Source of the DNA: an uncultured Kiritimatiellota bacterium
Lineage (GTDB): Bacteria; Verrucomicrobiota; Kiritimatiellia; RFP12; UBA1067
Reading direction: 5' to 3'
DNA: 35,699 nucleotides
Assembly: GCA_934675625.1 (NCBI GenBank)
Contig: CAKURH010000030.1
Location: forward strand, 1-35,699
The notes below the pieces were generated by a model that ran no database searches, was not told the DNA's origin, and saw nothing but the letters and a program-made list of their open reading frames with translations. Below are positions 7,143 through 15,259 of this stretch, piece by piece; positions within the stretch are counted from its first letter, which is position 1; the number at the start of each line of letters is the position of its first letter. The position numbers and the translations under genes are program-made.

Positions 7143-8267
7143 ATGAAGCGAATTGCCATATTGACGACGCATCGGGCGAATAACTTTGGAGCGATGTTAC
7201 AGGCGTATTCGCTCGTGACATATCTTCGCGAGCAAGGCGCAGAGGCTGAGATCTTTGACTATCGGACGCCGCTCTTTGAAAAACAATATCACACGGGATG
7301 GCGTTTCGGGCGCAATCCTATTCGTACGCTGAAATACCTTTATTGGTATTGGCATGATGAACGGAATGCGCGACGAAAGTTCGAAGAATTCAGGAAGACC
7401 TTGCCAATGTCTCGTCCGTATCCATCAAGACGATCACTATTGAATGCCGAAAAGGAATATGACGTCTTCATTGTTGGAAGCGACCAAGTGTGGAAGCCTG
7501 CTCAAACAGCCCCACAGAATCCAATTCACTTTGACAGGACATATTTACTTGATTTCGTAAATGAAAAACGCAAATATGCATATGCGGATAGCATTGGTGT
7601 CTCGACGATTCAACCAGAATCGCTGATTCCAGAATATGATGCGGCATGGAGAGCTTTTGATGGAATCTCGATGCGAGAAAAAATGGGTGCTCAGTTTGTT
7701 GATGGGTGTATTGGAAAAGTAATTCCAACGGTTGTTGATCCTGTGTTTTTGCATGATTGCGGCTTTTGGCGCAACATCATGTCAAGATTATTGCTGCCGG
7801 AAAGGTATGTGATAGTCTATAATGTCCAGCATTATCGTAAAGAATCACTTTGGATGGTTGGGCAGGCGCGAGAGTTTGCAGAAAGAATTGGAGCGAAGGT
7901 CTTAAACATCTTAGTGCCGTCTGCTCCTGGCTCAAGAATGGGAGGGTGCGATTTGAGCGTTGGACCTCGAGAGTTCCTTTCTCTGATTGAGGGTGCAATG
8001 GCAGTTTTTACCAATTCATTTCATGCGACGGCTTTTTCGATTCTTTTCAAGAAACAGTTATTCCTTCATTCGGCTGACGCTTACGGTAATGCAAATACGC
8101 GATTTGATTTCTTGAGGTCTGTGGCAAAAATGGGTGTCGTGCAAAGAGCAAGAAATGGAGTCGATGAAATTACTGTTATAGACTGCCGAAGTATCAAATT
8201 TGATGTGTTGGATGCTGAGATAGTGGCATCGCGGCGACTTTTGGATTCTTGGATCGCAAATGGTTAG
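7143..8267 (+). CDS. Polysaccharide pyruvyl transferase family protein (first copy)
   Basis: This protein of about 374 residues has the CsaB/PssM-type N-terminus (KRIAILTTHRANNFGAMLQ), the central IVGSDQVWKP block, and FTNSFHATAFSILFKK near the C-terminus, in which the SxH is the characteristic active-site histidine element. Family members transfer pyruvate from phosphoenolpyruvate to sugar hydroxyls as a ketal; some homologues in glycan clusters may do other transfers. A GTG at 7134 that overlaps the preceding stop is an alternative start; ATG 7143 matches the usual N-terminus better. It follows the MenD-like enzyme directly and precedes a GT4 after 10 nt. Confidence 0.8.
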   Translation: MKRIAILTTHRANNFGAMLQAYSLVTYLREQGAEAEIFDYRTPLFEKQYHTGWRFGRNPIRTLKYLYWYWHDERNARRKFEEFRKTLPMSRPYPSRRSLLNAEKEYDVFIVGSDQVWKPAQTAPQNPIHFDRTYLLDFVNEKRKYAYADSIGVSTIQPESLIPEYDAAWRAFDGISMREKMGAQFVDGCIGKVIPTVVDPVFLHDCGFWRNIMSRLLLPERYVIVYNVQHYRKESLWMVGQAREFAERIGAKVLNILVPSAPGSRMGGCDLSVGPREFLSLIEGAMAVFTNSFHATAFSILFKKQLFLHSADAYGNANTRFDFLRSVAKMGVVQRARNGVDEITVIDCRSIKFDVLDAEIVASRRLLDSWIANG

Positions 8268-8277
8268 GGAGTAAAAT

Positions 8278-9477
8278 ATGGGGAAAAATCGCAAGATATT
8301 GTTTTTGTCGTTGACAGATCCTCGCTCATGCACGTATGGAGGGGAGCAACGTACTCATCATTTGTGGATGTCACTGCGTAGGGTTGCCAGCGTTGATGTC
8401 ATCATTCCCGTAAGTCACAAGTTCTTGGAGCGAAGCAGTGAAGTGGATGGAATTCGGTGGATGTGTTTTGAAAACCGTTATTCATTCATTTGGGTCCTAC
8501 AACGTCTGTTCAGCAAGATGTTTCCTGCAATCGTCTTGCCTTGGTTTATGAACAAGGCAAACTATAAAAGGATTTGTGCTCAAGCATATGATTTTGTTGT
8601 TGCATTTAACACGCGCACAGCTGGTTATTTTGCTCCTTGGCATATTGCAAAGACATTGCTCGATGTCGATGATTATCCTCCTGAGATGTATGCGACGACG
8701 CATAGCAAACGTTCTGATTCTTGGTTCATATGGGGAATGACCCATGTCGTCAGAGCGTGGGGGGATTGGGCTTCTTCACGTTGTGCTTTGTGTTGGGTCT
8801 CGAATACACAACAAATGTCATTTGTAAAGTGTGCTAAGGTGTTGCCGTTGCATAACATTCCCATCCACCCAGGGATGAATTACAAGTTTGATGCAAAGCC
8901 GCATATTCGTTTAATAACTATTGGATATATGGCTCATGAACCGAATTGGAGAGGCGTAGATAAGTTTATTCATGAATCGTGGAGGCGTATACAGAAGCAA
9001 TTCCCAGAAATGGAGTATCATATCGTAGGGAAAGGACTGCCGACGGTGATGGCTCAGAAGTATAAATTAATACCGGGCGTAGTTGTTCGTGGTTTTGTTC
9101 AAGACATAGACACAGAGTATGAACAATGTCTCGCCGTGGTGGCACCGATTTATTCTGGAGGAGGTACGTGTATCAAAGTGGCAGAGTGTTTGCAGCATGA
9201 ACGGCCATTGTTTGCGTCTGAATTTGCGCTTCGAGGAGTGCCGGTGACATGGTTGGATGGCGGTGGAATTACGATAATCGATGATGACATTGTTGATGCT
9301 GTAAGTAACCTTGTTCAACTGATGCCATCCCGACCGAGTTGCCATTATCTATCAGAGGGAGAATGTAGTTTTGAATCTTTTTCGGGAGAAGTCGAGGCTG
9401 GTGTTGAGTATGTGCTACCAAGTTCACGGCGTGAGAATCGTCGGAAGAAGTTAGAAGAAGGATGTTGCGAAATCTGA
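8278..9477 (+). CDS. GT4-type glycosyltransferase
   Basis: This 399-residue GT-B protein has an N-terminal acceptor half, then a C-terminal half with LITIGYMAHEPNWRG, a YHIVGKG strand and the nucleotide-sugar site PIYSGGGTCIKVAECL (K and E of the KxxE element present). The last 30 or so residues are basic. It likely adds one sugar to the lipid-linked repeat unit at the cytoplasmic face. Ribosome site AGGGAG lies 6 nt before the ATG. The downstream glycosyltransferase begins within 12 nt of its stop, so the two are co-translated. Donor and linkage cannot be predicted. Confidence 0.8.
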   Translation: MGKNRKILFLSLTDPRSCTYGGEQRTHHLWMSLRRVASVDVIIPVSHKFLERSSEVDGIRWMCFENRYSFIWVLQRLFSKMFPAIVLPWFMNKANYKRICAQAYDFVVAFNTRTAGYFAPWHIAKTLLDVDDYPPEMYATTHSKRSDSWFIWGMTHVVRAWGDWASSRCALCWVSNTQQMSFVKCAKVLPLHNIPIHPGMNYKFDAKPHIRLITIGYMAHEPNWRGVDKFIHESWRRIQKQFPEMEYHIVGKGLPTVMAQKYKLIPGVVVRGFVQDIDTEYEQCLAVVAPIYSGGGTCIKVAECLQHERPLFASEFALRGVPVTWLDGGGITIIDDDIVDAVSNLVQLMPSRPSCHYLSEGECSFESFSGEVEAGVEYVLPSSRRENRRKKLEEGCCEI

Positions 9478-9489
9478 GTGTCTTGTACA

Positions 9490-10680
9490 ATGCCAATCAA
9501 GATTCTTTATGATGAAGGCGGTTTTTATGAACCGCATGGCGGTGTGAGCCGATACTTCGCCGAGATTATGAAACGTCTTGGTGACTATGGATGTAGCTGG
9601 CGACTTCCGTTGGTTAACACGGAGAATATAAATCTGCTGTCTGCCCCTTTTTCATTGCCGCGACCTCGTCAGACGGTTCGGGATTTTGTACGGGTGTTTT
9701 GTGGGGGGCATTGTCCACCTGGTGTAAGTCATGTATACAGGATGTTGGCTAGGTTGTTCCCTGGAAAATTTCCAAGTGGCGAGTTTGCAAATATCCAAGC
9801 GGTCGACAAGGCGTTAAAGGAGGGGCGTTTCGACATCTACCACCCAACGGCTCCGCATTTGATTCGCGGTTCCTATAAGAAATACTTGGGGAATCGGCCA
9901 ATGGTGGTGACGGTTCACGATCTCATACCAGAGGTGATAGGAGACAACTTGCGGGTACGGAAGAATCGAAAACAGGTATTGGATCGGGCGAATGCTGTTA
10001 TTGCCGTATCTGAAAACACGAAAAAAGATATTCTGCGGCTTTACGACATCCCAGAAGAGAAGATACATGTGATTTATCACGGATACGTAGGTCATGTTGG
10101 GGAAGAGGATGTGCGCAGGTTTCCAATAAGAGACCTTGTTCCAGAATCACCGTATATTGTGTTTGTCGGTAAACGGAGTGGATATAAGAATTTCAATTGG
10201 TTTCTGCGAGCCATTGTTCCGCTTTTGAGGAAGGGCCTTGGCCTTATTTGTACGGGATTGCCATTTAGCCGTGATGAACAATTGATGTTGGAGAATGAAG
10301 GGGTGTCTGATAGAGTCTGGCAAAAGTTTTATTCAGACGATGAGATGGGACTTGTCTTGAGGCATGCCTTGGCCTTTGTCTATCCTTCTGTGTATGAAGG
10401 GTTCGGCATTCCGATTCTTGATGCCTTTGCGAATCAATGCCCAGTCATCCTTTCTCGCGCGAGTTGTTTCCCGGAGGTCGCGGGGGCCGCTGCGTTGTAC
10501 TTTGATCTAGGCGATGCCGTTGGGCTACAAGATCAAATAATAAAACTATTGGAGGATGGATGCCTAAGACAGAATCTAATCGAAAAAGGAAGGAGGCGCA
10601 AATCATTGTTCTCTTGGGAAAAATGCGTATCGCAGACGGTTGCCGTTTATCAGAAGGTTCTTTCAGTTTCTTCGTTTTGA
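9490..10680 (+). CDS. GT4-type glycosyltransferase
   Basis: This 396-residue protein is a standard GT4. It has GGVSRYFAEI near the N-terminus, VVTVHDLIPE in the middle, the linker strand VIYHGY, and the donor-site block YPSVYEGFGIPILDAFA. The second acidic position of the EX7E motif is aspartate rather than the usual glutamate, a conservative change tolerated in some relatives. GTG at 9478, immediately after the preceding stop, is an alternative start, but ATG 9490 fits the family N-terminus. This is the last gene before a hairpin and a decayed gene that divide the cluster in two. Confidence 0.8.
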   Translation: MPIKILYDEGGFYEPHGGVSRYFAEIMKRLGDYGCSWRLPLVNTENINLLSAPFSLPRPRQTVRDFVRVFCGGHCPPGVSHVYRMLARLFPGKFPSGEFANIQAVDKALKEGRFDIYHPTAPHLIRGSYKKYLGNRPMVVTVHDLIPEVIGDNLRVRKNRKQVLDRANAVIAVSENTKKDILRLYDIPEEKIHVIYHGYVGHVGEEDVRRFPIRDLVPESPYIVFVGKRSGYKNFNWFLRAIVPLLRKGLGLICTGLPFSRDEQLMLENEGVSDRVWQKFYSDDEMGLVLRHALAFVYPSVYEGFGIPILDAFANQCPVILSRASCFPEVAGAAALYFDLGDAVGLQDQIIKLLEDGCLRQNLIEKGRRRKSLFSWEKCVSQTVAVYQKVLSVSSF

Positions 10681-10706
10681 AGACAGGTCGGAGGTGCTTC
10701 TGTCTT
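10680..10706 (+). terminator. Hairpin after the first half of the glycan cluster
   Basis: AAGACAG and CTGTCTT form a perfect 7-bp stem around a 13-nt loop, starting at the last base of the preceding stop codon. No T-run follows, so it is not a canonical intrinsic terminator. It may still separate the first polysaccharide sub-operon from the promoter at 10734. Confidence 0.3.
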
Positions 10707-10730
10707 GCGAGGGTGTGAACGAAGAAAATA

Positions 10731-10739
10731 TGGTATAAT
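10731..10739 (+). promoter_or_regulatory. Extended -10 promoter, near-leaderless
   Basis: TGGTATAAT is a perfect extended -10 element; no good -35 lies at the right distance. The ATG of the decayed AlbA_2 gene starts 10 nt later (10750), leaving an expected leader of 3-4 nt. It resembles the arrangement at 127, 20542 and 29515. Confidence 0.5.
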
Positions 10740-10749
10740 TGCACACCTT

Positions 10750-11084
10750 ATGACTCGCGAAGAGATTGATTCCCGTATCGCACAAGGCGAGGATAGATGT
10801 ACGCAATTTAAGCGTGGGGCGATTGGCGTTGCCAAACTCGCGGCGGAATTGACGGCATTTACCGATGCCGAGGGAGACGTTGTTGTTGTTGACATCGCTG
10901 ATAATGACATGATTGGCGGACTGGATTCTGCATCGATTCATGCAGACGAATTGTCTATCCCTCAGACAGTAAGACGAGAACGACGATTCGCGTGTACGTT
11001 CGGCAGCTCAAGGAAGAATATAATCTGCTCAAACGAATCAGGTTGCCTAAAAGCGGAAGAAGGGAAGTCTTGAAAAGGGCATGA
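10750..11084 (+). pseudogene. Decayed AlbA_2 / Schlafen-type DNA-binding ATPase gene
   Basis: The first 60 or so codons match the N-terminus of AlbA_2-domain (Schlafen AlbA_2 / RecG-like) proteins: an EDRCTQFKR acidic-to-basic block, KLAAELTAFTDAEGD, and DNDMIGGLD, which corresponds to the usual (D/E)xGxIxGL. Such proteins are normally 350-550 residues. Here the match ends near codon 60. The end of a family-like C-terminus then appears in a different frame, from about 10992 to a stop at 11084 (YVRQLKEEYNLLKRI, then a KSG..EVL tail). An internal deletion with a frame change best explains both pieces. In the N-terminal frame translation would end at 11073. It lies between two halves of the glycan cluster and keeps its own promoter. 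Confidence 0.6.
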
Positions 11085-11098
11085 CTTTGGTATAGAAT
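11070..11098 (+). promoter_or_regulatory. Sigma70-type promoter for the second glycan sub-operon
   Basis: TTGAAA (11070-11075), a 17-nt spacer, then TAGAAT (11093-11098) lies 29 nt upstream of the acyltransferase ATG at 11127. It overlaps the end of the decayed AlbA_2 gene, so the remnant may have been kept because it carries this promoter. Confidence 0.5.
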
Positions 11099-11126
11099 GA
11101 TAAATATGAAGAACTCATAATGAGCC

Positions 11127-12143
11127 ATGGTTATTGATGAGAGAATATCGACACGGTTTTATGTGGTCTATTTCATCGCCGCATGTGTTGTGGTGTCGAT
11201 TCATTGTAGTCTTGAGATGCCTAGGTCTGGCTCATATCAGTTGTGGTATGTCCGATACGCAACAAAATGGGCAGTCCCGTTTTTCTTTCTAATGTCAGGA
11301 GTTTTCGCTAAAGCTGGGTATGAAAATACATTTCAAGGTTTCTGCGCATTTGGGAAGAAAAAGATATATTCATTAGTTTTGCCATACGTCTTATGGTGTG
11401 TTATTGGTGCGGCACTGCGAATGCCGTTTATTATTGATTATCTTATCTCCAATAGCGTCTACAATGATGTAAACGAGATATTAGGATTCACATCAGGGTA
11501 TCCACTCGGGAATGGTGTTTTATGGTTTCTGCGAACTTTGATTATCCTTCAGCTTTTTCTTATGGTCGCATTAGGCTGTGTTTCTAGGGATAAGAAATTG
11601 AGATTCTTATGTTGGAGTATCTTCCTTGCCTTAGCGGCATACTTAGTAATTGCACATGTTGATTCAAAATGGCTTGCTAGATTAATTGTTTGTCCTAGCG
11701 CGCCAATATATTTCATCGGTGGTTACGTTATGTCAAATTTGTTCTTGCGGCGACAACATCTTTTGTTTTCTGAATTAATATTTGTTGGAGGTTGTGTGGT
11801 TCTTGTTGTGATAACGATGGCTGGGGGTGGTGAGTCTATTTTGTTGCGACATGTCTCGAATGTTGCAATTGTAAGTTCATTGGTCGGGCTTATTGACATA
11901 TTGATTGACAAACAAGTCATTTCTATGTGCTTCTGCTGGAAAACTAGTTTTTTTGTGTATTGTTTTCATCGTGTCCCCGTAGAATATGCAGGAAAATTTA
12001 TGGGAGGAATTGATGCACTGAATATGGACATTGTCTATTTGCTTTTTGTTGTGGGTTCAGTTCTTTTTGCGCTTGGGATTGCCCATGTCTTGCATCGGTA
12101 CCTGCCCGTTGTCTATATTGCATTGAATGGAGCGCGGAAATGA
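11127..12143 (+). CDS. Acyltransferase-3 family membrane O-acyltransferase
   Basis: This 338-residue polytopic protein has about 10 TM helices. The acyltransferase-3 (OafA/WecH-like) pattern is clear. The first TM carries a histidine in VVVSIHC, the position of the catalytic histidine in this family. This is followed by VPFFFLMSGVF, a later YVLWCVIGA helix and LWFLRTLIILQLFL. Members O-acetylate or otherwise acylate sugars during surface glycan assembly. Its stop overlaps the polymerase start (ATGA). It is therefore likely a decoration enzyme for the same polymer. No SGNH domain is fused. Confidence 0.8.
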   Translation: MVIDERISTRFYVVYFIAACVVVSIHCSLEMPRSGSYQLWYVRYATKWAVPFFFLMSGVFAKAGYENTFQGFCAFGKKKIYSLVLPYVLWCVIGAALRMPFIIDYLISNSVYNDVNEILGFTSGYPLGNGVLWFLRTLIILQLFLMVALGCVSRDKKLRFLCWSIFLALAAYLVIAHVDSKWLARLIVCPSAPIYFIGGYVMSNLFLRRQHLLFSELIFVGGCVVLVVITMAGGGESILLRHVSNVAIVSSLVGLIDILIDKQVISMCFCWKTSFFVYCFHRVPVEYAGKFMGGIDALNMDIVYLLFVVGSVLFALGIAHVLHRYLPVVYIALNGARK

Positions 12144-13477
12144 CTAACGGCGCAATAATATGGTTCTTGCTAGGATTAGGTTACTCTTTGCAGATTGTGG
12201 CGAGTTTGAGTCTCACTGAATTGTTTATATTGAGTGCGGCTCCCATTCTTTTCATCAAGGAATATCCTCTTTTGAGGAAACATGGTTTTATGCCACTGAT
12301 TCTTTTGTCGTTCCTTGTCTTTATTGGTTGCCTCGTTGCAATCTTCTTCAATAAGACACCCCGGATATTCGCGTTGCGAGGAATGGCAGTAACGATTCTC
12401 CTTCCATGTTCTGCCATCGTGTGCCATTGGATTCTTAACAAGAATATGGATGGGTTCAAATGGTATCTGATTGGATTTGGATTGTCTCAAGTATTAAATA
12501 TATTTGTCCTTCAACGAGCTGTTGAGATTAGTATGTTAGCGGATGGATATTCGGGGATGATGGCGGCCTCTAGCATTATGGCCGGATCTTTGTTTTGGAT
12601 TTCGCGCATATCACCGTTTGTTTTGGCATATCCGCGTGGGTGGTATCTTCAATGCCCATTTTTGATTAGTGTATTTTTGCCTTTTGGGTTGTCTATTTTC
12701 TCTTTGTTGATATCTGCGTCTGGACGATCGGCTGCGTTAGGTTTGTTGGGGGCTTCTGTGCTAGTTCTGGTAGCAGGAAAGACGAGATTGTCTATAAAGA
12801 CTCGAATTTGTAATCACTTCTTATTGCTTATGCTGTTGGCTATTATCATTGGTTTTTCTTTCTATATGGCTTATCGATGTCTGGCGATGTCGGGAATTCT
12901 AGGTGAAAAATCTTTAGAAAAGTATGAACACCAGTCAAAAGGAGGTGGCTTGATTCAGTTGATAATGGGTGGTCGCATGGACTCGTTTTGTGGGTTGTTG
13001 GCATGTATTGACAAGCCCATTATTGGATTTGGGCCATGGGCCATGGATACGGAGGGGTATACGGAAGAATTCTTGTCTAAATACGCAAACTATGAAGATT
13101 ATGTAAAGTTCATGGAGGAAAAACAAGCGTATGCAAAATTAGGTCTTACAAGGCCCAACTTAATACCGGGACATTCACATATTGTAGGCTTTTGGTTATG
13201 GTATGGTATATTCGGATTGGTGTTTTGGATGTATGTCTTGTATGTCTTGATGCGCTATCTAAAATGTGATTGCTCTGCAGTTCCGCAGTATTTTATGTGG
13301 ATTGCCGCAACAACGCCTTCGTTTTTATGGGCGATTTTCTTTAGCCCATTTGCTGAACGAATGGGCTCTATGCTGTTTATTTCCGCTTGTTTAATGGTTC
13401 GTGCCGTTAATCAAGGGCGTATGATGTTACCGGTAAAGATGAAGACTGAACTTGAAGAATATGAACGTAAACATTAG
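12140..13477 (+). CDS. O-antigen polymerase/ligase-type membrane protein (Wzy/WaaL family)
   Basis: This 445-residue protein has about 11-12 TM helices and one large periplasmic loop (roughly residues 255-345) holding GHSHIVGFWLWYG, the short GHxH signature typical of the Wzy_C superfamily. It would polymerise flippase-exported repeat units, or ligate them to a lipid acceptor, on the periplasmic side. Presence in the same cluster as a Wzx-type flippase favours a polymerase. It is translationally coupled to the acyltransferase by a 4-nt overlap. Confidence 0.8.
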   Translation: MTNGAIIWFLLGLGYSLQIVASLSLTELFILSAAPILFIKEYPLLRKHGFMPLILLSFLVFIGCLVAIFFNKTPRIFALRGMAVTILLPCSAIVCHWILNKNMDGFKWYLIGFGLSQVLNIFVLQRAVEISMLADGYSGMMAASSIMAGSLFWISRISPFVLAYPRGWYLQCPFLISVFLPFGLSIFSLLISASGRSAALGLLGASVLVLVAGKTRLSIKTRICNHFLLLMLLAIIIGFSFYMAYRCLAMSGILGEKSLEKYEHQSKGGGLIQLIMGGRMDSFCGLLACIDKPIIGFGPWAMDTEGYTEEFLSKYANYEDYVKFMEEKQAYAKLGLTRPNLIPGHSHIVGFWLWYGIFGLVFWMYVLYVLMRYLKCDCSAVPQYFMWIAATTPSFLWAIFFSPFAERMGSMLFISACLMVRAVNQGRMMLPVKMKTELEEYERKH

Positions 13478-13487
13478 ATGGATAGAA

Positions 13488-14381
13488 ATGATAGATCATA
13501 TGCCCACTTCAATTAAAGTTGAATTGAAGCGGTCTTGGTCTGTTGCTAAAGGTATCTCAGATGGCTTGAAACAGCTGATGGGACGAAAGGTGGTGCCGGC
13601 ATTTTGGGCTGAAGCATTAAATTTTGGAGACTTATTGACACCTGCACTTTTACGCTCGTATGGTGTTCTGCCGAAGTTTACGCAATGTCAGGGAAACTGT
13701 ATTCCATGTGCCCGTACATTGGTGTCTTGCGGTTCTATTTTAGGTTGGATAGGTGAAGACTTCTCTGGGTATGTCTTAGGTTCTGGTTTGGGGATGGAGT
13801 CAGAAGGCAAAGCGATGCCGAATGCGAAGTTCCTTTGCGTTCGAGGAGCTTTAACGCGCGCGGCGATGGGGTTGGATAATAGTGTCTTACTTGGAGATCC
13901 GGGATTGCTTTCTGATCGATTGTTTAATGCGAAGACAGTTGAAAAGAAGTATAAGATTGGCATAGTGCCTCATCAAATAGAACATGATGGTGCCAGCGTT
14001 TCTAGTTTTTTATCTAAGTTGCAGATTGGGGCTGTGAAGTTGAAGTTAATTAGTACGCGTCGATTTCCCTTAGAAGTAATTAAAGATATCGCTTCTTGTG
14101 AGTATATTATTTCTTCAAGTCTTCATGGCTTGGTGATATCGGATGCATTTGGAATACCGAGTGCAAGGGTGTGTTTTGGTCAAAAGATTGGGGATTTTAA
14201 GTTCTGGGATTATTTTTCAGCGTATGATGAACCGTCTGTAACGTATGATGCTCGAGATGTAAGATCTGTTAATGATGTGGTTTCGATTTGCAAATTGCCA
14301 GAAGAAAGATTGTCGAGGATTGCACAATTGAAGATAGGCCTTGCGTCATCTTATGAGAAGTATTTGAAAGAGGTTCTGTAA
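13488..14381 (+). CDS. Polysaccharide pyruvyl transferase family protein (second copy)
   Basis: This protein of about 297 residues is of the ExoV/GumL-like branch: an N-terminal ALNFGDLLTPALL block, a VRGALTRAAMG segment, then LLGDPGLL, and C-terminal ISSSLHGLVISDAFGIP with the active-site SxHG. It differs from the first copy (7143-8267) in length and N-terminus, so the two probably act on different sugars rather than being recent duplicates. ATGs at 13452 (overlapping the polymerase) and 13500 are alternative starts. The stop TAA shares its last A with the next ATG (TAATG). Confidence 0.8.
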   Translation: MIDHMPTSIKVELKRSWSVAKGISDGLKQLMGRKVVPAFWAEALNFGDLLTPALLRSYGVLPKFTQCQGNCIPCARTLVSCGSILGWIGEDFSGYVLGSGLGMESEGKAMPNAKFLCVRGALTRAAMGLDNSVLLGDPGLLSDRLFNAKTVEKKYKIGIVPHQIEHDGASVSSFLSKLQIGAVKLKLISTRRFPLEVIKDIASCEYIISSSLHGLVISDAFGIPSARVCFGQKIGDFKFWDYFSAYDEPSVTYDARDVRSVNDVVSICKLPEERLSRIAQLKIGLASSYEKYLKEVL

Positions 14382-15259
14382 TGAAAGTCTTGTTTTCTAT
14401 TGTAATTGCGAACTATAATTATGGACGATTCCTCGAGGATGCCATTGTCTCTGTTCTTAATCAGTGTTGCCCGGCCAGGAAATGCCCGGATGGCGTTTCT
14501 CGCTTGAGCCTACCAACAGGAGAGTTTGTCGAATTGATTGTCTGTGACGGAGGAAGTGTGGATGACAGCGTGACCGTAATTAAACGTTATGCAGATTCAA
14601 TATCGTGGTGGTGTTCGGAGAAAGATCTCGGACAAAGTGATGCCTTTAATAAAGGTTTTGCGCATTCGATAGGGCTGTTCTTGACGTGGTTGAATGCAGA
14701 TGACATCTTTACAAGAGGGGCTCTTTTAAAGATCCGAAATGTCTGGATGTCCAATCCCTCTTGTAGGTGGATAACGGGGTCTTCGTTGTACACCGATAGA
14801 AATCTTATTGTGTCTAAATGTTTTTGTGCGCATTCGTTCTCAGATTTCAGGGCAAGATATGGTTTTCTGTCTGTTTGGTCGCCATCTTCGTTTTTCACGA
14901 GGGATTTGCTTGCGAAAGCAGGGGGCGTAGATGTGGAATTGCATTATTTGATGGATATAGACCTGTGGCATAAGTTTTTTGATTGTGGGGCTCGTTACGT
15001 ACGAACACGGCAGAATATTTTTGCCTATCGGCGACATGAGGATTCAAAGATGAGTGGCGCAAGTTTTAAAAAGTCTGCAAGAAATCTTGCTAATAGAAGG
15101 AAATCATGTGAAGAACGATTGTTGATTGACTTGCGGTATGGCCTTTCAAGAGGGCTGTTGTATAAGTTATCTCGGCTATTAAATTTCTCGGTTGTGGATG
15201 TGTTGGTGGCTGTTGTGCGTACGATGAAGTTGCGAGGAAAAGATGCAAGACAAATCTAA
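14381..15259 (+). CDS. GT2-type glycosyltransferase
   Basis: This 292-residue GT-A protein begins FSIVIANYNYGRFLEDAI, followed by VCDGGSVDDS, which is the nucleotide-binding acidic loop. The metal-binding DxD-equivalent is WLNADD, and EKDLGQSDAFNKGF is typical of family 2 enzymes. A tryptophan/serine-rich acceptor segment SVWSPSSFFTR and DIDLWHKFF with the expected D/W pattern follow. A roughly 12-residue cysteine-containing insertion (CCPARKCPDGVS) sits after the first helix. It is coupled to both neighbours: a 1-nt overlap upstream and a 17-nt overlap downstream. Confidence 0.82.
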   Translation: MKVLFSIVIANYNYGRFLEDAIVSVLNQCCPARKCPDGVSRLSLPTGEFVELIVCDGGSVDDSVTVIKRYADSISWWCSEKDLGQSDAFNKGFAHSIGLFLTWLNADDIFTRGALLKIRNVWMSNPSCRWITGSSLYTDRNLIVSKCFCAHSFSDFRARYGFLSVWSPSSFFTRDLLAKAGGVDVELHYLMDIDLWHKFFDCGARYVRTRQNIFAYRRHEDSKMSGASFKKSARNLANRRKSCEERLLIDLRYGLSRGLLYKLSRLLNFSVVDVLVAVVRTMKLRGKDARQI

